NCBI GenBank assembly: GCA_963575745.1
Contig: CAUYUJ010015294.1
Coordinates: forward strand, 250,001 to 314,000
Length of the DNA stretch: 64,000 nucleotides
Direction of reading: 5' to 3'
Origin: Prorocentrum cordatum
Lineage: Eukaryota; Sar; Dinophyceae; Prorocentrales; Prorocentraceae
Part shown: positions 42,080-52,810 of the stretch, piece after piece
Numbering within the stretch: the first letter of the stretch is position 1
Layout: each line of letters begins with the position of its first letter
Position numbers and translations under genes: made by a program
The notes under the pieces: generated by a model
The model's database searches: none
Seen by the model: only the letters and a program-made list of their open reading frames with translations
What the model was told of the DNA's origin: nothing

Positions 42080-42961
42080 TCATGCCCACTCCGATGGCTT
42101 CCCGTGTCGTAGAAATGCTGGGCGCCGGGGATCCACCAACGGCGCTGCTCAGGAAGTGTGCGCCCGAGACGCCGTGGATACTTGACCTGAATGTGTTCCT
42201 CCTCGTCAGTGTGTTAGTCGTATGCTTCCGTCGCATCGTTGTGGTGCTCTCGGTGCTCGGAGCATCCCGTGACGCAATCACCTGAATGCTCCTCATGCGT
42301 CGTGCTGTCCCTGTACTGAGCACCGCCGAGTGCATGATCGTCGAAAGGAGTGCGCACGGGGGCCCAAGTCCTGCGGGCAAGAGGTCATGCTCGAGGAAAT
42401 CGAATATGGCTTTTCCCAAGTCAACTTCGCTGTCCCTCGGAATGCTGGCGACGCAATCCCCTGACCCTCCATTGCCTCCCCGCTTTTCTCTGCCTGTGCC
42501 CTCCAGGGCTCTCGTGACGCAGGCGCCAAAACCTCGGGACCCTTAACCGACGCCGTAGATGTCCACGTTGTAACGAGCAGCTGTCCGACATTCGTGGTTA
42601 ATCCCACGAACGGGTGTAGCGAAAGCGTAGGTTCCGCGACTTGCGCTGACGCACTCAGTGCAAGCTTGGGAGGGATCGCCGAAGAAACCAGGTGCGTGGC
42701 CGGAGTCCTTGAAAGTCTCGTTCGCGTCGCTGTGGTGGTACTGGTTGTGCACGCTCCCGGTCACTGGTCCTGGAGTAGGCGGGGTGGTTGTCCGTAGGTG
42801 ATCGGGAAGAGGTGCACGATGGCGAGAATGAGGGCGGATGTCCAGCGAAATGACCAGCTGGACGTAGAACGGCGGAGAATTGCAACCTGTGCTATCGAAG
42901 CGAAGCGAACACGAGAAACCATTGCGACCGTGGTATTCGAGCCGAAGCTCAGCTACCAACC

Positions 42962-43135
42962 AGAAAAAAAACAGGATTTAGATAGAGATCGGACCTTCTA
43001 CAGTACGCTGCAACGTAAAGCGGATGTAGCAAATGTTACAGCGGGAGCGCCGCCTGGCCAGGCTTGAACCAGAGCAGCAGCAGACACACGTAAGGAAAGG
43101 GTGACATGGGCAGGGCAGGTACCGTTCGAATGTGA
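42962..43135 (-). repeat. Candidate 5' LTR remnant of copia-type element 1
   Basis: Partner of 30,430-30,591 (see that entry for shared blocks). About 0.9 kb upstream of the gag-like frame on the minus strand. 42,080-42,960 holds no recognisable gene, and 43,140-44,020 shows nothing I can support. Confidence 0.45.
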
Positions 43136-44020
43136 TGGGGACAAGAAGAGGAAAGTCAAGCAGGAAACACGAGGAACAGGACGCGGATGCAACAAATAAC
43201 AGGAGGCAGAAGCATGCCCAGGAGGGGAAATATGCCGACACGACAGCGTCTTGAGGCCGCCCGACATGAAAGGGAGGCGGGGTCCGAGGCCTGCTGGTCC
43301 CCGCGGCTCCGGCGAGGCGAAGCCACGCTGGCGGTGGCCAGCCTCATGTACACCCTGGCCGCACGGAGGCAGTCGTCGCCGTCGCCGCTGCAGCTGCTGT
43401 TTGCATCGGTGTCTTCATCGTTCGCAGGCGTGCCGTGGCAATTGCAGACATAGCCAGGTGCTCGACGGCGACGGCAATCGAGGTGTCGACGACGACGCAA
43501 CGTCGTACAGCAGTCTGCCACAATTACTGCCGATAATATTGCTGACATTGTAGTTGCCACTGCACTAGCATAGCAGCCGTACAAATACAACAAATGACTA
43601 GCGGTCGCGGCCATACGCGTGCGATCGCCGGCACAATGGTTTTGAACCCAACAACTGTCTGCGTTTGACGCGGCCTGCGCAAAAATGAGCCTGGCGAAGA
43701 ACCAAACCCATTCGCAAAACGAGGCAACTATGCATGGGACCACTCAATACATAAGAGCACTTTGACTGCACCTCTGGGCGCTTCGCCGAACACGCCAAAA
43801 ACACATTCGACGTTCTGCATTCACGCGCGCGCAATCACTGAGAACACTTCCCCGTTCACCCTCCGCCTGCATCTGTTTCCGCCCCTCTCTGTTAATTCCA
43901 GCGCGCATCTGGTTACTCTCGCCGCCGCGCCCTTTGGTCCCCTATGTGCCGCGCCATTTGTCTCCACTTTTGGGCGCTTCTGGTTACCCTCGCTGCCCCC
44001 ACGCGTCCAGAGAAGTGCTG

Positions 44021-44470
44021 AAATTGCCCGAGGCCGCCATGCGGACTGTGCCACTAGGGCCTTCGGTGGATCTCCCCATGAGGCCACGAAGCGCGTGAGG
44101 GGTGTGCCGAAATGGCCCGGGGCCGCCATGCGGACTGTGCCACCAGGGCCTTCAATGGACCTCCCTACGGGGCCGCGAAGCGCGTGAGGGCTGTGCCGAA
44201 ACTGCCCGAGGCCGCCATGCGGCCTGTGCGACTGGGGCCTTCGGTGGAACTCCCGATGGGGCCACGAACCGTGTGAGGGGTGTGTCAAACTGGGGCCGGG
44301 GCCGCCATGCGGCCTGTGCCACTAGGGCCTTCTGTGGACCTCCCTACGGGGCCACGAACCGTGTGAAAGGTGCGCCAAAATGGGGCGGGGCCGCCATGCG
44401 GACCATGCCAGGGGGCCTTTGGTGGAGCTCCCTTGGGCGCCACGAACTGTGTGAGGGTGCGCCCCGTGTT
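44021..44470. repeat. 89-bp tandem satellite
   Basis: GCCGCCATGCGG marks unit starts at 44,033, 44,122, 44,211, 44,301 and 44,390, so the period is 89-90 bp over five units. The unit also contains GGGCCTTCGGTGGA, CTCCC.A.GGGGCCACGAA and GTGTGAGGGGTG. Related degenerate units occur at 24.9-25.2 and 62.03-62.26 kb. Confidence 0.92.
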
Positions 44471-44579
44471 TAGGAGGACGAGGAGGAGGAGGAGAGAGGA
44501 GGAGGAGGAGGAGGAGACGCGCGTCGCTGCGGACTCAAAACGAAAGCCCAACACACAGGAAAGTAGGGAAAACTACATA

Positions 44580-45300
44580 GCGTTTGCGACCGTCATGCGG
44601 CGAACGAAGCTGGACCCCGCCAGGACCACCACAACCAATCATCCCCAGACGTGCGCACAAACATGCACAAGGCTGCTACCTCCGCGGACGAATCCGACCA
44701 TTCACCAGCAAAGCGGCGTGGAGGACGCGCGCCACCACTGTTCTGACGGCACAACACACCATTTGCGACCGCCGCGTGAACAAGTAACCTGTACAAACGT
44801 ACGTTGCTTGAGGTCCACGCAAGATACTTGCGACCGCCGCGCGCGTTTTCTTTCTCCTCCTCCTCGTCGTCCGACTGCATCCCCGTCTTGCTCCCCCTCC
44901 TCCTCGCCCCCTCCCATCTTCGCCCTCCTCCCCCTCCTCCTCTTCTTCCTCTCCTCCCAAGGGGGAAGGGGATACGTCGTGAGCGCCGTACCGTGCGGAA
45001 CATGCCAAACATATGCCAACGCATGCCAAACCACTTGCGGACAGCATGCCAACACATGCCAACATACTTGCGAACAGCATGCCGTAACATGCCTGCGAGC
45101 TGAAGCTGCACGCGCGCAGTCCAAGAGCCTCTCGGAGCCACAACATGCGCCTGTTGACACCACGCCGCGCCCGCGACCACCACGCAACGCAGGATGTCAC
45201 ACGTTGCACACGCCACAGGCCCCTGCGATCACCATGTGTATGCACGACCGAATGCCAGCCCCTGCAAGTACCCAAGCAGCCTGCGAGCGCCACGCATATG
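44580..45300. repeat. Spaced repeat of TTGCGACCGCCACGC-like motif
   Basis: TTGCGACCGTCATGCGG, TTGCGACCGCCGCG (twice), TTGCGGACAGCATGCC, TTGCGAACAGCATGCC, CTGCGATCACCATG, CTGCGAGCGCCACGC and others recur at variable spacing, with a denser tandem part at 45,000-45,100. The overlapping plus-strand frame encodes Cys/His/Thr-rich repeats, which I do not treat as a gene. Confidence 0.55.
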
Positions 45301-45363
45301 ATCATGTACAGCGGTGCGGCTTCGGCGCTGCAGCGCGTGCGAGTCTGGACAGGCATTGATCCT

Positions 45364-45950
45364 TCATACAATTGCGATCAGAGGCGTGCGCTGTGGCAGC
45401 GGTGGTGGCTGGGGCGGCGCGCAGTACGTTGTCTGCTGGGTGGGCGGGCGGGCGGATTGGATGGCACACAAGGCACGTTGCACGCCTGCTTGATCAAACT
45501 CCAAATCCTCGAGGACCATGCCGAGCAACACGAAGGCCCCGCAAGATGCGATGCGTTTTGTGCCGTTTGCGCACGGAGCTCCCCCCCCCCCCCCGAAGCC
45601 ACCGCACTTCTGCCCTAGGGAGGACCTGGCCATCCCAAAGGGCAACGACATGCGAAGCCGCTCCAGCAGAGATGACTGCGCAGTAAGAGCCAAACGGCAG
45701 ACACACCAGGGTGGATCTGCGGACAATGTTCGATTGTCTGGTGGATCTATGAGTACGACATGGCGGTGCAAGTGTGCGGAGGTAGTCTGTCGCTGGGGTC
45801 GGGTTAGCGACGTGACACAACACCCTCTGAGTACCAGGCGGCTGCCTGTCTGGGTCCCGCCGTCGACGTGTAGCAGCAAACTCACAGATCTAGACGGACG
45901 TGGCCTGGTGTGAACAGGGTGGCGCCATGCTGCGCGCTTGTCCCTCGCAT
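45364..45950 (-). CDS. Minus-strand ORF, unknown
   Basis: Part of a 261-codon open frame (46,149-45,364). The portion left of the DIRS copy 2 insertion has balanced composition (CGAFVLLGMVLEDLEFDQAG near its end; LTAQSSLLERLRMSLPFGMA). The first ~60 residues lie inside the element's A1 repeat and cannot belong to an older gene. Family not recognised. Confidence 0.22.
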
Positions 45951-45967
45951 GGTTTACCAAGTAGTCC

Positions 45968-46093
45968 TGATCGTTTTCCAAACTTAATTGATCGCGTCTC
46001 GGGGTGGTGTGGTAGGGGTGGGCCGTGTAAGATAGCAGTGCAGGTCTTACTCCTCCTCCTGCCCTGCCTGTCTTTCGTGTCCGCTCAAGCTTT
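45968..46093 (+). repeat. Split direct repeat A1 of DIRS copy 2
   Basis: 126 bp, identical at every position to 52,643-52,768 (starts TGATCGTTTTCC, ends CTCAAGCTTT). Marks the left end of the element. Confidence 0.95.
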
Positions 46094-46399
46094 TTCTGGC
46101 TCGAGGTCTCTCGAGCCAGGAGCTCGCGCTCGCCTCTCCGCCCCACCAACTGGGGCGCTCACGGCGCGGGCGCTGATCGTCAGCACCACGGCGGGGCGGT
46201 GGTGGTTCGCCAACGCTGCCTTGCTCTCGTACATCGGGGACTGGGGGGTCCTCGACGCGGCCCTCTCGAGGCCGCTGGTGGAGCCCGAGGACGACGCGTC
46301 CCAGAAGGACACGAGAGAGTCGGAGCGGCTGAGCCCCCACGACTATCGGCGGGTTCGCATGTGTAGCGTGATACGATGGAGCCGCTTCTATCGGACGAT

Positions 46400-48047
46400 G
46401 GCCCCGTGACGGGGGCAAGTGCGGATGTGCCCGAAGAAGAAGAACGACACGAGTGGGATCTACGTGAAGCTGGACCACGCCCTCTTGGTGGGCGGCATCA
46501 AGGATCGGGCGAAGCGGTCGAGTCGTCGGCGGCCTGGCTGGGACTACGTATCCTTCCCTGCCCCCGCGGCCAACGAGGGGGCGGGCGTCCTGGAGAAGGC
46601 CCTGGAGAGGCCGCTCGAGGCCGAGCTGTATCTGTCCAGCGCTCACGGCTATGGGGCCTCCCTGTCCTGGTTTCGCTCTGGGCTAGCTGGCGCGTGAAGC
46701 ACATGGAGCTGGGGGTCGACGGTGGGCTTCGCCATCCTCTCCGGGGGAGTGGCCGTCTCTGGCAACCTGTGGCGGTGGATGCGATGGGTGATGGAGGAGC
46801 TCGAGGATGGCCACCACTCGCTCCTCGTAGCCGACTACGTCCGAGGCGACTGGCGCGACCTCTACCTTGGCGGCAGGCTCGAGACTTCCATCATGATCTT
46901 CACCGCGTCTGTGGCCCTCGGGCCAAGTCTCTGGAGTTGCTGCCGGCAGATGTCATCGCCGCGGCTAGCGGGGGAACCGCCTCCAGGGATCGCCATGGAC
47001 AGCGACGGGGAGGCGGGCCCCTCCAGGGCGGGTCCGTCGGACGAGTCGATGCCAGCCAAGGGCATGCAGGAGATGCCAGCCACGGGGAGCAACCTGTTCG
47101 ACAAGATCATCCATCCACGGTCGGGGTCGCGTCGTGCCCGCACGAGTCAGAGCACCTCGTCGTCAACGTCCCCTGGAGAGAGCAGTCACGCCAGCGGGAA
47201 ATCATGATCCCGTGGCGCGACCGAGCCCCGCCTGGACCGGCATGTAGACGGGATGATCGACTGGTTGAAGCGTTTCGAGGACACGAGCAAGGCGGACAAG
47301 GCCTCGCAGGGAGGCCCGCCCGCACAGGCCGCGTCGCCCACGGCGGCCACGTCGGGTGCTACGACGTGTCCTTCCATCGACCTGGGAACGGCGGAGACGC
47401 TGGTGGGCGCGGGGGGAAGCCCCGAGCCGTTGATGAAGGTATGCTGGGGCCCCAGGGAGCAGGCGCTGGCCGACCTCGGGAAGATCGATGCGCTGTCCAC
47501 CGTCACCCGCCTTGCGGGCACCACCTCCCCCGTGGCGCAAGAGCTGCAGGTCCAGACCTACGGGGCGGACGTCAGCTTGGGGAAGTTTGCGACGGACTGG
47601 GTTCGCCCCAGTTGGCCGAGTCGCGACCGCCTCGGCCACCAGATGAGGCTGCACCGCATGAAGCTGGATCGGAGGTCGGAGGCCTCGCCCGAGATCAGCC
47701 AGACGGCGAGGTACGAGAACCTGTGCGCCCGAGTCTACGCGCTGATGCGGGCGTTCGAGGACGTGACAGGCATTATCGACGGGAAGCAGCCTCGGGACAG
47801 CGGGGCCGACAAGTGGATGTCCAGGGTGTGCTGGGACCCCACGGACGAGCTGGACTGGAGGTCTCTCATGGAGGGCGAGGAGGCGCTCACGAGAGTGGAG
47901 CGCTACCTGACGGCCAGGCTGCAGCAGAGGGTTCTTCAACATACGTATCCGCAGATGGAGGGCTCGGACGCGGCAACGGAGGAGGACGAGCAGACGGGGG
48001 GATGGTCTCCCCCGTCCGTGGAGCCCTGCGGGCCCCCCCGCACTTGA
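46400..48047 (+). pseudogene. gag-like region of DIRS copy 2
   Basis: Frame 3 (codons starting at multiples of 3) reads as protein from about 45,990 to 48,047 but is cut by TGA at 46,407, 46,695, 47,205 and 48,045. The last piece (47,253-48,047, 264 codons) has normal composition, starting MIDWLKRFEDTSKADKASQG, with a later helical, charged part (LMRAFEDVTGIIDGKQPRD) and an acidic end. It is placed as Gag by position upstream of the RT. A different frame stays open across the whole element for 1,988 codons but is Gly/Arg/Pro-rich here and is not the coding frame. Confidence 0.4.
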
Positions 48048-48395
48048 GGGAGAGGCTGGCGGTTTACCATTCCGTCCGCTCTGACGGCGGCCACTCTTGT
48101 GGGCTCACTCTCCCGATAGCTGTGGTGGTGATCTTGTTGGTCGCGACGATATTTTCGCGTGCCACCGCATCCCTCGGGAGGCGACGACATGCCCGTTTTT
48201 CTCCATCCACACGTTTCTCCATCGTCTACCTCGGCAGCAGCCGCGGGCGTTCCTCCCGAGGCCGTTCCTCGAGACCGAGGCCCTCTGCCGGGCTGGCCGC
48301 TGCTGCCCTGGTCGGTGGTGGCGGACCGCGCGGGGCCGATGCATCAAGGCGCACTACGACGTGTGTGAGCTCGAGCCGACGGGCTGCTCCGATCC

Positions 48396-49740
48396 ATGCC
48401 GCACCCATTTCGGGGCAGGGCCGGGGCGGCCGAGGGCGCTGGGCCGTCGGCCACGTGGGAGCGGGCGACACCGCTCCAGAGGGCTACTTCGAGGAGGCTC
48501 CTGGAGGCGTGGCTAGCTTGGGGCAGCCAGGTGGCCGCGATCAAGGTGGACGAGGACGCTGCCCTTTGGCGCGTCACGGCCGATCGGGCCTCGCCGTGCT
48601 CAGGCGAAGGGGCTTTTGCTGCCCTGGGAAAGGATTCAAAGGGATGAGGGATGCTACCAAAGGGCGTGGTGGTCTCCGTCGACGCGGGGGAGTCTGCTCG
48701 CCCGCCACCAGAGACCAACCCTGCCAGGACCGTGGACATCTGCCCGCTCGCCACCGAGGACCTCCCCGACGGTGCGGGAAGGATGCCACGCAAGCCCAAC
48801 CCCGCCACGGAAGAGGAGCTGAAGGGCCCAAAGGTCTACCGAGATTCGTCTTTCCGATCGAGGACATTTCTTCCCATCCTGGTCGAGAAGCCCTGGGATG
48901 CAGGGATGCTGAGGACCACCGACGAGCTGGTCGAGGGCATGCCGCTCTTCGGGGTCATCCAGAAGTGCTAGCGGGAGGAGGCGGACCCCCTCGGCCCCGT
49001 CAGGCGCCAGGTCCGCGCCATCTGGGACTGGAGGCGGGCCAACCTTCGCTGGCAGACGCCCATGCACGGGCCCCTGGGCAGCCCCGCGACCCTGACCAAC
49101 CTGGACCTCTCCAATCTCGGCGAGGCGGACGTGGTGGTCTACACAGGGGTGGGCGATATCCTCGACAGGTTCGACCGCTTCGAGACGCCGCCCGATGTCT
49201 GGCTCTACTTTGTCTTGGAGGGGCTGCCCCTCCACGAGTTCTTCGACTACATGAGGACCACAAGGCAGGGCTACGTCATCCCCTGTGGCGGGCCCCTCTT
49301 GGCGGTGAAGGTCTTGGTCAAGGGCCGACCGTGGCCCCTGCCTCTGGCCTACTCCAGGCCGAAGGCTCTCACGGCGCGCAGGCTCTGGGCGGGCACCGGG
49401 GATGCGCGCCTGGTCTACGGGGCTCCGACGCGCCAGTTGATCGGGCCCGTCGATTTCGAGTCAGGGGGCTGGGCGTACATGGACGACTACGCGGTCGTGG
49501 CCTCGTACGCCAGCGGGCGGCAGCCAGTGAGCGAGGTCATGAGGAGGCTGACGGCCCGAGTCAAGTACTACTTGGGGAAGGTCGGGCTCCCCGTCCACCA
49601 GGAGAGAGAAGGCGAGGGGATCGAGTCGTGGGGTGCGGTCATTCGATGCCGACCTTACACTGTCTCGGCCAAAATCGATCGCACTTGTGGCCTGACTCTG
49701 GCGGCGCTGGGGCTGGCGGTGCGGACATGCTGGACCCCGG
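48396..49740 (+). pseudogene. Reverse transcriptase of DIRS copy 2
   Basis: Frame 3 carries the RT: an upstream segment (LQRATSRRLLEAWLAWGS), a TGA at 48,645, fingers (RRQVRAIWDWRRANLRWQTP) after a TAG at 48,969, then motif A in VGDILDRFDRF (Asp at about 49,155) and motif C YMDD at 49,476-49,487 with both Asp residues present. From about 49,725 the reading moves to frame 2. The active-site Asp residues are kept, but stops at 48,645 and 48,969 would block translation unless read through. RT copies element RNA for circular-cDNA integration. Confidence 0.65.
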
Positions 49741-51445
49741 AGCCACCGGGAAGCTGTGGGCGTGGGCGGCCATCTCTCAGCGCATGGGCCTCGCCATCCG
49801 CGGCCGTATCTACCGCGAGATGAGGCGCCCAGAGACCGCCAGGACGCCGTTCTGCCTACCAGACGCGGCGAGGTGGGGGCTGACGACGATGGCCTGCTGC
49901 GCCACGCTCAGGCACACGGACCTCGAGGCGCCCTGGCTCTCGCAGGTGTCTATGACGGGTATGACGGACTCCAAGGACAATGGCCACGGGGTTGCAGTCA
50001 CCGAGGCCTCGCTGGAGGAGATCAGGACGGCCACGGGCTACACCGAGATCAGAGGGTTGACGATCGCCACCGACCTCTGGGTCCCCCACGTTTGGGGGCG
50101 TACCTACGACGTGGACGAGCTCGCCGATGCATCGGCTACACCTCCGCCGCGGGTCAGTCGGAGGGTCGACCAGGCGCTCTACCTCTTCGCGGGCAGGCGC
50201 CGAGAGGGGGATCTGGAGGAGGCCATCTACGCGCGTGCGGAGTGCGACGGCTACGACATCCAGATCTGGTCCATCGGCTCGGTGATCGAGCCGAAGCACG
50301 ACCGCCCCAACGACGAGCTGGTCAGCGCGATTCTGGGTCAGACGCGCGACGGGCACTTCCACGCAGTGATTGCCCCGCCGCCATGTCCTACCTGGAGTCG
50401 AGCGTGCTTCCTGAAAGAGAGGCCCAGGCCCCCGCGGACGCGCCTCGAGCCTTGGGGGCGGAGCGACATACTACTCACCACCTTCGAGCACCTCCGCCTG
50501 GACCTTGGGTCGCGCCTCATGCTCACGGCCATGCAGGCGGTCCGCGAGGTCTGCCGAACTGGTGGCCTGTGCTTGACGGATCACCCCGCGGACCCAGAGG
50601 AGGACCTGTACACGGCTATCGGGAACCCCCCCGAGAAGGCCTGCCTCGGCGAGGAGGCGGGCGGCCAGCTCCCTCAGATCGACCAGGGCCGCTACGGAGC
50701 TTCGCCGATGGAGTCGACCATGAAGGGCATCTTCGGGGTCTACGACGACGCACTGGACCTCGCCGTGGGCCGTCTCCGCCCGAGAGGCAACCGCCGAGGG
50801 AGGCATCCAGCGATACTCGAGGGGGGAGTGGAGCGGGGCCGCCCCGACATCTGCACCGCCGCCGCCCAGGCTTTCCAGCCCCCGCGGTGCGCCGCGCGAG
50901 GGAGGGCGATCCTCGAGGCGTTGGCCCGCATGACGAAGGAGATAAAGGGCCCCGATCCAGCATGCTCGTGGGCCTCTCCAGCTACGACGCCATTCGGGCC
51001 GCCGAGGCCGGGAGGGGCGGAGATCGAGATCTTCCCCGCTGTCCCATGCTTGGATGCCACCTGCGAGATGGCGGCCACTCTACGTCGGAAGGGGGAGGAG
51101 CACGGAGCACACGAACACCAGCGAGATGCGGACCGTGGTGGGCGTGCTCCGACACCTGGCCAGATCGCCGCGGAGGCGGACGCTGAAGGTCCCGAGCTTC
51201 ACCAACGGCATGGCGGCCCAGGGAGCCCCAGGCGAAGGCCATTAGAGCTCATCAGCCCTGTTGCGCCTGGGCCGCGGGCACTACCGCTACGTCCCGCTGG
51301 AGCTAGACGTCGCCGAAGGCCTCTCTCCAGGAGGTCCCCTGGGAACAGCGCCCGAGACGGTGGCAGCCCACTGCGACCGACACCCCGCTCCGACGGACAG
51401 CCGACCTCACAGTCTACGCGACCTGGGCCACACAGGTACGGGATA
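49740..51445 (+). pseudogene. RNase H split by a methyltransferase-like domain
   Basis: Frame 2 reads VSMTGMTDSKDNGHGVAVTE (about 49,945-50,004), the first-strand motif of an RNase H. Then comes a methyltransferase-like domain: YLFAGRRREGDLEE at about 50,180 (motif I) and APPPCPTWSRACF at 50,372-50,410 with Cys at 50,384-50,386 (PC motif). Next are TDHPAD at about 50,580, DQGRYGASPMESTMKG, and AAAQAFQPPRC. Frame 3 then resumes RNase H: NTSEMRTVVGVLRHLARSP (Glu at 51,123) and YRYVPLELDVAEGLSPG (about 51,281). The Asp expected between them is not conserved. The order suggests a methyltransferase inserted into an RNase H. One frame switch (2 to 3) near 51,080 breaks it. Confidence 0.5.
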
Positions 51446-52173
51446 CGATGGTGGCTAGCTGCCCTGGCATTGGAGGCGATCCACCCCATCGGAGCGATTC
51501 GCCAGAAACCGCACACGGCAGGAGACGTTCCCCTGCAGAGGCGGGGGCCGCAGGCGTGGGACAACTACGAGAAGGAGACGCACCTGGGCATCCGCGAGGG
51601 CGGCTCCACAAGGCGACTCACCCGTCTCGTGGCGGACGTGATCACGGTACAGTGGGCCCCGAAGGTGCGGGATATTCTCAGCAGCCACGTCGACAAGGGT
51701 TGGGGGCCTCGGTGCAAGAGCGCCATGGGCCACGCCCTGGCCGACTACAGGGACATGAAGTGCTACCGAGACCGACTCCACCCCATATGGGGGTCGATCG
51801 TCTTGTCAGGGCGACTGGGGAGTTGGCCTGAGCTGAGGAGCCAGCTCCCCTTGGCCTTGCGAAGCTTAAAGAGTTGTCAGACGTTGGTCGTCCCTGTGGA
51901 GGGAGGCCAGGGGCCGGAGGCCATCTTCGCCATCGCCGCTTACGTTCTGGAGGGGGGGCTCCTGGACGAAGCCATCGGGACCCTCATGCAGTACGACGTC
52001 TACGGGCAGGAGCGGGACGGCCTGGATGCCGAGACTTCCCGAGCTGGGGGGGCCCCGCACCAACTACAGCAAGCAGCAGAGGCAGCTGGTCGACAGCAAC
52101 AAGACGAACATGAAGATGAAGAAGGTGAAAGAGGTCGCCACGGAGCTCGTGACAACTGGATGGTGGAGAGAGT
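51446..52173 (+). pseudogene. Truncated recombinase-like C-terminal region
   Basis: Frame 2 to about 52,020 gives a helical, Arg/Leu-rich stretch (TRRLTRLVADVITVQWAPKV, LPLALRSLKSCQTLVVPVEG, EAIFAIAAYVLEGGLLDEAI, ending LMQYDVYGQERD). This resembles the N-terminal/core-binding part of the tyrosine recombinases of such elements, where Y-x-R-x-x-E would follow. Frame 3 then continues to a TAA near 52,173 (QQRQLVDSNKTNMKMKKVKE). There is no room or sign for the catalytic RHRY part before B1 at 52,379. Recombinase identity is inferred from position and pattern. Confidence 0.35.
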
Positions 52174-52378
52174 AAAGCGACAGGCCAAGCGGGGGCGCCC
52201 GAGTGGGTGGCTAGGGGCGCCATACGAGGGCTCCCTAGAGGTGTGTGGCCTACGGGCGCGACCACCACCCCGATATGCTCTTGGCCGATCGCATGATGAG
52301 AACGTTGTGGTCCCCGCCCGCCCACCCTGGACTACAACCTGAAGTATTTCGGCTACGCCAGGCACATCAGATGCGGAA

Positions 52379-52642
52379 GTGGGAATGAGAATATTCTGAA
52401 GCCGATCGCAACTCGAGTTTTTGATGATTGTTGTGATTTGGTCGAGGTTATACACATCTCAATCGGCCTCCCGATGAATTACATTATATCTTTGGCCCGT
52501 CGGGGCCCTCGTGCAGCGTGTGGTTGAAAACGTACTTCCTATAGGCCGCTTCGCGGCGTTGCTGCACGTCCCGCTGACTGAGACCGAGTTGTCATAGTCA
52601 GCTGTGCTGGCCCCCCGCCTGCCCCCTGAGACGTTGCGATAA
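52379..52642 (+). repeat. Split direct repeat B1 of DIRS copy 2
   Basis: 264 bp, differing from B2 (52,811-53,074) at two positions, a C/T and a G/A. Directly abuts A2. A frame with IATRVFDDCCDLVEVIHISI runs through it but probably has no function. Confidence 0.95.
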
Positions 52643-52768
52643 TGATCGTTTTCCAAACTTAATTGATCGCGTCTCGGGGTGGTGTGGTAGGGGTGGGCCG
52701 TGTAAGATAGCAGTGCAGGTCTTACTCCTCCTCCTGCCCTGCCTGTCTTTCGTGTCCGCTCAAGCTTT
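52643..52768 (+). repeat. Split direct repeat A2 of DIRS copy 2
   Basis: 126 bp identical to A1. A 42-bp segment (52,769-52,810), not shared with the A1 flank, separates it from B2. Confidence 0.95.
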
Positions 52769-52810
52769 CCCCCCCTTTGAACGCTTTACCCAGCCCTGCT
52801 CTCACGACAC

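Noticed and set aside
42960-43140. tRNA-derived SINE (B-box-like GGTTCAAGCC on the minus strand)
   Set aside because: No A box at a suitable distance and the second copy has a changed B box; an LTR remnant explains position and orientation better.
44021-44470. CRISPR array or multi-copy small RNA gene
   Set aside because: Uniform 89-bp tandem with drift throughout the unit; no spacer/repeat alternation and no promoter boxes recognised.
50372-50410. Phage or restriction-modification methyltransferase gene
   Set aside because: The domain lies in frame between RT and RNase H/recombinase-like sequence inside an element with defined ends; no restriction gene or prokaryotic context.
46376-52342. 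Single 1,988-codon ORF as one giant protein
   Set aside because: Only 49.74-51.07 and 51.46-52.02 kb read as protein in this frame. Elsewhere it is Gly/Arg/Pro-rich while another frame carries the gag and RT motifs. It is long because the DNA is GC-rich and A/T-rich stop codons are scarce.
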